From Ichthyosporea sp. XGB-2017a (Eukaryota; Opisthokonta; Ichthyosporea): a stretch of DNA of 22,250 nucleotides. The notes beneath the pieces were generated by a model. The model was not told the origin of the DNA, searched no databases, and saw only the letters and a list, made by a program, of their open reading frames with translations. The translations under genes were made by a program, and so were the position numbers. The DNA lies in contig PDIM01010367.1 in assembly GCA_002811675.1 (NCBI GenBank), positions 41,981 through 64,230 of the forward strand, in the 5' to 3' direction. Below, piece after piece: positions 17,501 through 22,250 of this stretch (position 1 is its first letter; every line of letters begins with the position of its first letter).

Positions 17501-17751
17501 AGGATTTTGAAGAAGAGATCCAATCAGATGAACAATTAGATGAGAAGACCGATCAGTCGGGAATGAAGCCTCATACACCCAGTGAAGCAGATGGTTCAAC
17601 ACAGATGGGAAATTTTGAAAACCCAAGTGCACATGATATTCCATCTCATCCATACGAGAACAAGCAAAACAGTTGTTCAGTCCTGACCATCAGTTCTGTT
17701 ACTCTGGCAGTTTCCTTGGTATCAGTGGTGTTGATAACTACCTGGTTTTGA
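14515..17751 (+). CDS. Mucin-like, probably GPI-anchored surface protein with four Cys-containing modules
   Basis: The 1078-residue protein starts with a signal peptide (1-28). Four tandem modules of about 125-150 residues follow (about 67-215, 226-352, 358-493, 508-640). The shared core is C-G-N-(V/M/I)-(N/T), then (K/S)-x-(T/S)-x-(N/T)-G-x-(L/V/I)-P-x-(G/N)-S near the end; modules 3 and 4 are closest, sharing GFAL-x-FC, SESW and AFCG. Residues 641 to about 985 are a Ser/Thr/Pro-rich, presumably O-glycosylated stalk with a 94-residue repeat. An acidic segment (about 991-1017) and a hydrophobic C-terminus (1053-1078, ending TTWF with no cytoplasmic tail) suggest GPI anchoring. I do not recognise the module family; a beta-sandwich adhesion domain is a guess. 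It is a single exon next to the MACPF-like pair. Confidence 0.88.
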   Translation: MNNTSVPIIALLMLTVLLITVNINKARGAVILPVRYDNGTPSTAQNQSGSIAPQRRTTRNNSNNKGHFIQFCGDPKSLLKDHWIEFAPDAYYTTYLNGTGTYLTNPVVPLPDLDQYQTFYMRTLNYNHVLDRRPDSFGVSFRSVQCGNVNVSLSKVPFHSNASNKPLYNDGRQSVKFTVTGPVPEGIVMTLVSLNTWRVKDLFYLDYACGNDVTCPLPIPMRPELSYFKIRDSDLISDHWVHIASALSHAKFNWLSITDSFVTEYIRWPERNDLHDNVFYLTTKSGPESGEHIRDRFTNIRNFQCGNMTAEPVQNDEFLKVSWNGTLPQGSIFELVPLSHGTPLTYDIICDIPSFNVKGFALKFCEETISNFRARISESWEFEGGDNLSNAMALGQHVKMPSPKIGNVLYVQIFHKNVPNRGDPDFARFSFPKLTCGNITMETVGDNYHLKLTFNGEVAPNSVVTFGPAKKWIGKWRENMIDLYSAFCGDMQCDEATKATKAIGFNLNGFALDFCDEFLSSSSDYRIRVSESWDHLNSPGDILYIGHQLEKHFRIPYPKKGNVVYATIFLKTRSHMSKFTFGKLTCGNITVETEGDDYHLKLTFNGAIPPNSVVSFGPSKTWTNSKYDLEFDSAFCGVQCYETTSSVMALSTSSYSTETTSIGSPTTSFAHSTTTITSTAVQLTTTTPTPLPSVSITKSTPASSISSTSATTTGTAMVTDASSDYPAPSTTSVPFSEVPLSTGDLSTLSSSTPNPSAVASSGSLTSPSVSATSMITSAVPTLTSSSSVQTIATTSGVLTGTATATGTGMVTQTDMSSDFPAPSTTSVPFSEVPLSTGDLSTLSSSTPNPSAVASSGSLTSPGVSATSMITSAVPTSTSSSSVHTNATTSGVLTGTATATGTGMVTQTDMSFDFPAPSATLMSFTSTISNSWSVTTSQPIATGIITTNLPHSKVSTSGKESSNAIVSTAIPTGSNGSGKETQHAVHYSSTSDPSEYEDFEEEIQSDEQLDEKTDQSGMKPHTPSEADGSTQMGNFENPSAHDIPSHPYENKQNSCSVLTISSVTLAVSLVSVVLITTWF
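16648..17271 (+). repeat. 282-bp in-frame tandem repeat in the mucin stalk
   Basis: The second copy repeats the first after 282 bp (94 codons), with only scattered base changes and a 6-nt difference near the start (GTAACAGACG against GTAACTCAAACAGAC). A third, truncated and more diverged copy begins at about 17210 (ATGGTAACTC recurs at 16939 and 17221). The near identity indicates recent duplication, so allele length is likely to vary. Confidence 0.92.
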
Positions 17752-18785
17752 AGCCAATGTGCTTTTTCCAGTAATGTTTAAATGAATGTATTTTAAAATT
17801 TATCTTGATTTCTTCTGAAAAGCGAGCAATGCAACAATCCATTTGGAAGAGAAATCCCCTTTTTAGTTTCGAAAAGAATAAACAGATGCATTCAGAGTGA
17901 GAAAAAGACAACTGAAAACCATTTAAAACCAAAGGGTGAAGCGAAGGGTGAAGCCTGAGTTAAGAGGTTTCTAAGATCACTGTAGAAGAGGCTGCCTGGA
18001 GTTCAGTAAATTGCAACTGTATGTCACATATAGAAATAAACCCCTCCGTTTGGTAACCAATACCCACTTCTTGGAAAGGGCAAGATATTCCTTTTTGCTG
18101 TCACCTACCAAGATCCCCCTGTATTACCTGGGTATGCCAACACCTCGTCATCACCGCATGCATTAGGATCGCCCAGGAAGAAATACAAAATAGTTCATTT
18201 CACCTTCACTGGACAGGACTCTAATTTAAATAAGAAAAGATTACTGCAAGCAGAGTTAGTTGATTCATCTCATTCCTCGGATAGCGCCAACGAGCAATTA
18301 CTCTAAAATGTGCAAAAGCAAAACAAAAAGAAAAAGACAGACTGGCTTTTCTTCTGTTTCCCTATGACAGCTAAATAGTTTGCTCTCCCTTTTAACTCTC
18401 TGGCACAGCAGTTTATTCCAGGTTCATTTCTTTTTCATTGTTCCTTCCTCCGACCCCATTTTAAGAAAAGAAATCGAAGAGATCCCCATTTAATTCTTAA
18501 CAGATTCTTAAGGTAGAGTCTTTATTCTTTGTTTGCTGCTTGTCAAGACTTTTCCGCACAGATGTCCACGCTTAACGTCTTTATGCGACATAAACAAGCA
18601 GGATATCTCTTTTATAATCCACAACACGTTTATTTCTCTTTCACTTTCTCCGTGGACATCTTACACACACCAGCAGATATATATAGATTGTTTATCGCTT
18701 TCTTATTCCAATGCTCTAACTTGCCCGGTTTCAATTCACGGACACCTTGAACCTTGAGGGAGTATCTCAATGATGTCCGGCGTCT
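17752..18785. other. Intergenic region between two convergent genes
   Basis: It contains the 3' UTR of the surface-protein gene (AATAAA at 17877-17882 and about 18034), a short direct repeat AAGGGTGAAGC twice (17932-17954), and the likely 3' UTR of the small secreted-protein gene (minus-strand AATAAA near 18629-18634). Open frames at 18529-18757 have no start context, signal or recognisable domain and are not called. No RNA gene was recognised. Confidence 0.5.
17877..17882 (+). terminator. Poly(A) signal of the surface-protein gene
   Basis: AATAAA starts 126 nt after the stop; it is the first one downstream. A second lies near 18034. Confidence 0.5.
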
Positions 18786-19163
18786 TTACAATGGACAGAA
18801 TTCCACGGTGAAAGCAACGGCCTTTCCTTGATTGGGAGAGGCCTGCTTGTACTCGACCTGGAAACACCCAGTTGAAATTTTCTCAAGGCCAACCCTCCAC
18901 GCCTCGAACATCTCATCACTGTTCTCACACGAAATAAAATCACTGTTCTTCAGACACTTGGAAATGGCCTCAGCGCTTGATTTGATTTCTCCTCTTTGCA
19001 CATCCTTAATGGCAAAATTCTCCGATTCGAACTTGTGCTCAAGGGTGTTCCTGGCTTCAAGAAATGAACTCTTGCTAGGCGTATGACTGCGGAACATAGC
19101 TGAGCAGCTCGTGCACAAAACTGCAAGGGTAGCGAGGGCAAGAAGCGCTGTGAATACCTTCAT
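18786..19163 (-). CDS. Small secreted protein with four cysteines, unknown family
   Basis: From the ATG at 19163 the protein has 125 residues. It starts with a textbook signal peptide (MKVFTALLALATL, cleavage about residue 22). An upstream in-frame ATG at 19187 would add eight polar residues before the signal, so the inner start is preferred. The mature part of about 100 residues has four cysteines (70, 79, 100, 123), enough for two disulfides, and ends FCPL. The composition suggests a small stable extracellular domain. I recognise no family; a protease-inhibitor-like or effector-like role is only possible, not shown. It has a TATA box, like the other secreted-protein genes, and is divergent from the acyltransferase gene. 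Confidence 0.8.
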   Translation of the reverse strand: MKVFTALLALATLAVLCTSCSAMFRSHTPSKSSFLEARNTLEHKFESENFAIKDVQRGEIKSSAEAISKCLKNSDFISCENSDEMFEAWRVGLEKISTGCFQVEYKQASPNQGKAVAFTVEFCPL

Positions 19164-19266
19164 GTTTAGATTATGAGGTTCTGTCAACTACAAAATTTGA
19201 TTTCTGGATATATGTTGCAACAAATGAACTAAAGAGAGCCCTGGGAAGTTGTGTTGATCTAATTGG

Positions 19267-19274
19267 CTTTATAT
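19267..19274 (-). promoter_or_regulatory. TATA box (ATATAAAG) of the small secreted-protein gene
   Basis: Minus-strand ATATAAAG is 104 nt upstream of the ATG at 19163, which also supports the inner start over a larger upstream extension. Confidence 0.6.
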
Positions 19275-19416
19275 TCGAAGAAAGTCCACAGGCATGGGAT
19301 AGGCACTGCCTAAAAATTCCTGTATCAGTATGAACAACCCAATTTGCTGTCCCAGTCTGTTACAAGAAGTAAAGCCCTCCCTGAGAGAAGGGCATGAGAC
19401 ACTCCCTTACCTAATG

Positions 19417-19613
19417 TTACAGTACTTCGCTCCCCCTTCCTTCTCATATCCCTCCCCCGCTTCTCATTCACAGCCAAGTCTATGCTAGTGGGGTACCAAG
19501 CCTAATTGCAAGAGTGGTCAATTAGCAGCGGGGAGGGATAAGAAGATAAGGGAAGGGGGAGGGAATAGTCGGAATAATTGGCTGCAGGGCATCGGAAATA
19601 GGAATAATTAAGA
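19417..19613. promoter_or_regulatory. Shared upstream motif cluster, copy 3
   Basis: TTACAGTAC (19417-19425), GTCGGAATAATT (19568-19579) and AATAATTAAGA followed by CTCATCAA (19603-19620) each match strings in the clusters near 5.9 kb or 14.2 kb. The region lies between the divergent small secreted-protein and acyltransferase genes, so it could serve either. The spacing is looser than in the other two copies. Confidence 0.4.
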
Positions 19614-19804
19614 CTCATCAACTGATAACTAAACATTTTCCGTTTATTTCCCATTGAGGCAATATGGCTTATTTCCGTCTGTTCCACTTTGTCATTACAG
19701 TGGCAAAGGAATGAGAGGGATCAGGGAATTGAATCACTGACTTTTGTAACAGCCGGAAAGGGAAAGATTTATTAAATTTGCCCTAAGAAAAAGAGAACTT
19801 AAAA

Positions 19805-19810
19805 TATAAA
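19805..19810 (+). promoter_or_regulatory. TATAAA close to the acyltransferase start
   Basis: TATAAA lies only 12 nt upstream of the first ATG (19817). If it is a working TATA box, transcription would begin inside the first codons and the in-frame ATG at 19940 would be used. It may equally be chance in AT-rich sequence. Confidence 0.35.
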
Positions 19811-19816
19811 CAGATT

Positions 19817-21370
19817 ATGGCCCATGTAGAATATTTCTCTTCCAGTGCTATCTTGGCGTGTGTATCTTGCCCTCCTTACACAGAACCACCTGAAACAACC
19901 CTTGGCGATGCTGGTAACATTAACAATGACCACAAGACCATGCTTGGGTCTGTGATTGGCCCTGGGGGTACTTTTCTTCGACGGTTCAAGCAAAGCCTCA
20001 GAGACAGTGACAGTCCACCCTCTTCTGCTGCTGATCGTATACCCTCTTTGGATGTTATCCGCGCTCTATCCCATCTGTGGGTGATTTCACATCACTCCGT
20101 GTACGCCCTTGCCGGACATCTCCCACCTTCACAGTTTTTATATTTTTTCAATGGCAATGCGTTGGCATGGCAGGCATCTGGTCACTGGGCGGTGGATGCT
20201 TTCTTCATGTTGAGTGCAATTCTCCATACTTTGCACCTGCTTGACAGGTTAAACAAAGGCGAAGCGTTTCACATAACCTACCGGAGGTTTATTGGTACTC
20301 GTCTAGTTCGATTATGGCCCATGCTTCTCCTTGCCATACTATTCCATGCTCTGGTGCCTGTAGGGCTCCCCTTCGATTCTCACAAGGACAGGTTCAACTT
20401 CGCAGATTATTTGAGCCTGCTTTTATTCTTCCCCTCCTTCCCTTACTACACGGGAATGAGTGTCTCTTCCCAGGGAACGCATCACTATACAATGCTGTAC
20501 TTGTGGACGATAGAGACAGAAATGCAATTCTATCTCGTCATTCCCTTTCTTGCCTTCCTCATCCATCGGTGCAAGCATCGCGTCCTTAAACTACTCCTCG
20601 CCGTGGCCCTCAGTATTGCAATGCATTGCCTACACTGCATTATTTTGCACCAAAAGGGCTTACTTGAAGGCAGCAACTACCCCCCTTGCTACTATGATAT
20701 GGACCTGAAGGGGTGTGAGATATCACAGATTGAGTACTACTCGGAATATGTCACTCTATATGCCCGATTCCCCGCCTTTGCGTTTGGAATCATAGCTGCG
20801 GTATTGCACCGCTACTTTAACACGTGGATGCGATATCTTTTCCAACATGGGATTATATCTATTGCAATTCTCTATATCGCTGCTGATAACTTTCATACCA
20901 CTGTCCTCAAGGAGCGACGGGAGATTCCCGAGGACTTTTACGAAGATGCTACCTTTCTGGCACCCTCCACTGACAGTCTAATGGATATCCATGTGTACTC
21001 TCGACTGCGATACAACATAACTCCCTTCTTGGCCTGTACTGCTATCCTCGCCATTGATGGAGCACGAGGTGCATCACTGAATGGGGTATTAAATGCTATC
21101 TTTGCCAATACCGTGGTCAAGACCATATCTGATTTGTCCTACACAAACTACTTTGTCCATTGCTATTTCATCACGGGGATGTATGCGATATTTCCGCCAA
21201 ATATTAACAGCCTCTTCCACTCTCAGTTCAGTATCATGCTCTTCTTCAACATTGTTCTATCCCTTGCCATGTCATATATCATCCATCGCTTCTACGAAAA
21301 GCCGTTTGTGTATCTCATGCATAAGAGGTTGCTCAATATCAGCGACTCTACCCGGTCAGCAACAGAATAA
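19817..21370 (+). CDS. Acyltransferase-3 family membrane protein (NRF-6-like)
   Basis: This 517-residue multi-pass membrane protein has the acyltransferase-3 pattern. The first segment holds RIPSLDVIRALSHLWVISHH (74-93), with a His where the family has its conserved catalytic-type His. Then come VDAFFMLSA (126-134), RLVRLWPM (162-169), LWTIETEMQFYLVIPF (229-244) and a C-terminal FYEKPF (492-497). The MQFYL string and the overall order match NRF-6/OACYL-like eukaryotic members; the N-terminal NRF domain of animal proteins is absent. The family transfers acyl groups from the cytosol to lipids, sugars or proteins; the substrate is unknown. There are about ten hydrophobic segments. The start is unsure: the ATG at 19817 is used here, and 19940 (ACCATGC context) would remove 41 residues. 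Confidence 0.88.
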   Translation: MAHVEYFSSSAILACVSCPPYTEPPETTLGDAGNINNDHKTMLGSVIGPGGTFLRRFKQSLRDSDSPPSSAADRIPSLDVIRALSHLWVISHHSVYALAGHLPPSQFLYFFNGNALAWQASGHWAVDAFFMLSAILHTLHLLDRLNKGEAFHITYRRFIGTRLVRLWPMLLLAILFHALVPVGLPFDSHKDRFNFADYLSLLLFFPSFPYYTGMSVSSQGTHHYTMLYLWTIETEMQFYLVIPFLAFLIHRCKHRVLKLLLAVALSIAMHCLHCIILHQKGLLEGSNYPPCYYDMDLKGCEISQIEYYSEYVTLYARFPAFAFGIIAAVLHRYFNTWMRYLFQHGIISIAILYIAADNFHTTVLKERREIPEDFYEDATFLAPSTDSLMDIHVYSRLRYNITPFLACTAILAIDGARGASLNGVLNAIFANTVVKTISDLSYTNYFVHCYFITGMYAIFPPNINSLFHSQFSIMLFFNIVLSLAMSYIIHRFYEKPFVYLMHKRLLNISDSTRSATE

Positions 21371-21417
21371 CATGAAGAAAGACGCAACGTCATTCACACA
21401 TCCGCTGTGAACGGATA

Positions 21418-21423
21418 AATAAA
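21418..21423 (+). terminator. Poly(A) signal of the acyltransferase gene, overlapping a TATA-like string
   Basis: AATAAA starts 48 nt after the stop within GATAAATAAAAG. The same A/T string could act as a TATA-like element for the next gene, whose start is 84 nt further on. The whole intergenic gap is 136 nt. Confidence 0.5.
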
Positions 21424-21506
21424 AGCAAAAAGAAATCTTCAAAACCGAGATATCTATAGATATCATCAAAAATAACAAAACAACCAAAACAAAACAAAAA
21501 AAAACA

Positions 21507-22073
21507 ATGGCGGGAAAAATCTCGTTCGCTAGACTACTAGAGGAATTGCTCTTTGTTATTTATAGAGATAATCTCAGCAAACACCAGAGTCTAGCAGCTC
21601 AAGAGTTAATGAAATCAGGTATGAGCTGTTACCTTCCTCTTGAACACTGGGTGGGACAAAACGATGTTGCTAAAATCGAAGCAACAATGGTCCATTGGAG
21701 TCAATATGTTAATCATGTACTTCTTTATGAGGATATGACTATTTTATATGACGTTTCAAGTGCTAAGAAGGCAGAATTGCTCATTAGGGGAGGCGCTGAC
21801 GTATACCTAAGAGCCTCCTGCGCACATACCCCTTATGATGTCTTGGAGAGGAATGTTCGCGGACGTATTGAAGAACAGGTGAGCAGCTCTGACAGCGAGG
21901 GTGAAAGAGAAGAGCTTAAAATTGCAGAAGAGGTGAGAAAGATCACTCAGATATTTGAGAAAGCGCGAATGCCAAAAACTGAAAGCCCTCATAAGCATTT
22001 TTCAGAGGAATTGGATGGAGATCCAATCAAGATAGAAGGACGAAAAGTTATGCGTTTTTTTAAAGGCTGTTAA
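21507..22073 (+). CDS. Short protein with one ankyrin-like repeat, unknown function
   Basis: The reading frame encodes 188 residues without signal peptide or membrane segment. Residues about 84-113 (SAKKAELLIRGGADVYLRAS, then HTPYDVLE) fit the second half of one ankyrin repeat and the start of the next: GGAD, then TPYD in place of the usual TPL. The C-terminal third is charged, with a Ser/Asp/Glu patch (125-135) and a Glu/Lys helix. A single repeat is unusual, so this may be the 5' part of a longer spliced gene. Strong donor-like strings occur at 21876-21884 (CAGGTGAGC) and 21930-21938 (GAGGTGAGA), and an acidic frame lies downstream. I do not recognise the family. Confidence 0.6.
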   Translation: MAGKISFARLLEELLFVIYRDNLSKHQSLAAQELMKSGMSCYLPLEHWVGQNDVAKIEATMVHWSQYVNHVLLYEDMTILYDVSSAKKAELLIRGGADVYLRASCAHTPYDVLERNVRGRIEEQVSSSDSEGEREELKIAEEVRKITQIFEKARMPKTESPHKHFSEELDGDPIKIEGRKVMRFFKGC

Positions 22074-22115
22074 TTGCGACTAAACCAGGAGCGCGTTGCA
22101 AGAAGATGACGAAAC

Positions 22116-22250
22116 ATGTTAGTGGGGCTTTGCCATTTACATGTGGCACAAGCTGAGGAATTTGAAGAGAAGTTTGAAGAAAGCGAAAATGAATACGAAG
22201 GGGAAGAGGAAGATAACGCTTTTAAATACACTCAGGAAGAAGGTTATGAT
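22116..22250 (+). CDS. Acidic reading frame running off the window end (partial)
   Basis: From an ATG at 22116 an open frame of 45 codons reaches the last base. It begins with hydrophobic residues (MLVGLCHLHVA) and turns strongly Glu-rich (AEEFEEKFEESENEYEGEEED). It may be a new gene, a downstream exon of the ankyrin-like gene, or a chance frame; only 43 nt separate it from the previous stop. Confidence 0.3.
   Translation, partial: MLVGLCHLHVAQAEEFEEKFEESENEYEGEEEDNAFKYTQEEGYD

Noticed and set aside
18529-18757. 73-74-codon open frames upstream of the small secreted-protein stop
   Set aside because: Two overlapping frames with no signal, domain or promoter, and lying where the 3' UTR of the minus-strand gene is expected.
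1-22250. CRISPR array, operon structure or bacterial origin of the window
   Set aside because: There is no regularly spaced repeat of CRISPR type. Genes carry TATA boxes, AATAAA signals and a spliceosomal intron, and core proteins (DDRGK1, CEP83) are eukaryotic.

Overview
The window is nuclear DNA of a eukaryote. It has a GT-AG spliceosomal intron, AATAAA poly(A) signals, TATA boxes near -95 to -190, the standard genetic code and a ciliary appendage gene (CEP83). Genes are compact and almost intronless: one clear 113-nt intron in about 22 kb. Together with DDRGK1, a METTL24-like methyltransferase and an NRF-6-like acyltransferase, this suggests a ciliated or centriole-bearing unicellular eukaryote, perhaps an opisthokont or holozoan protist. 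The species cannot be named from the sequence and the placement is tentative.

Left part (1-5.8 kb): three housekeeping-type genes. DDRGK1 (UFMylation adaptor, + strand) converges on a METTL24-like type II membrane methyltransferase (- strand). CEP83 (centriolar distal appendage coiled coil, - strand) follows, and its last 131 residues lie in a second exon. I see no TATA box upstream of any of the three.

Middle part (5.8-19.2 kb): a block of five consecutive genes for secreted or surface proteins, each with a TATA box upstream. They are an unrecognised 491-residue secreted protein with a His/Asp/Pro tail ending in HHEL; two divergently transcribed MACPF-like (membrane-attack/perforin) paralogues; a 1078-residue surface protein with four Cys-containing modules, a mucin-like stalk holding a 282-bp tandem repeat and a probable GPI signal; and a 125-residue secreted protein with four cysteines. 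Three of the upstream regions in or beside this block share short motifs (AATTAGGGGCC, TTACAGTAC, GGAATAATT, AATAATTAAGA). This block is the best candidate for an undescribed system: a co-regulated extracellular or cell-surface set built around a pore-former-like pair. Its function (prey capture, defence, adhesion) is not shown by the sequence.

Right part (19.2-22.25 kb): an integral-membrane acyltransferase-3 (NRF-6-like) gene, a short gene with one ankyrin-like repeat, and an acidic reading frame that runs off the end.

The 3' ends are very compact. Two stop codons overlap AATAAA, and one convergent pair has its two poly(A) signals as a perfect 10-bp inverted repeat.
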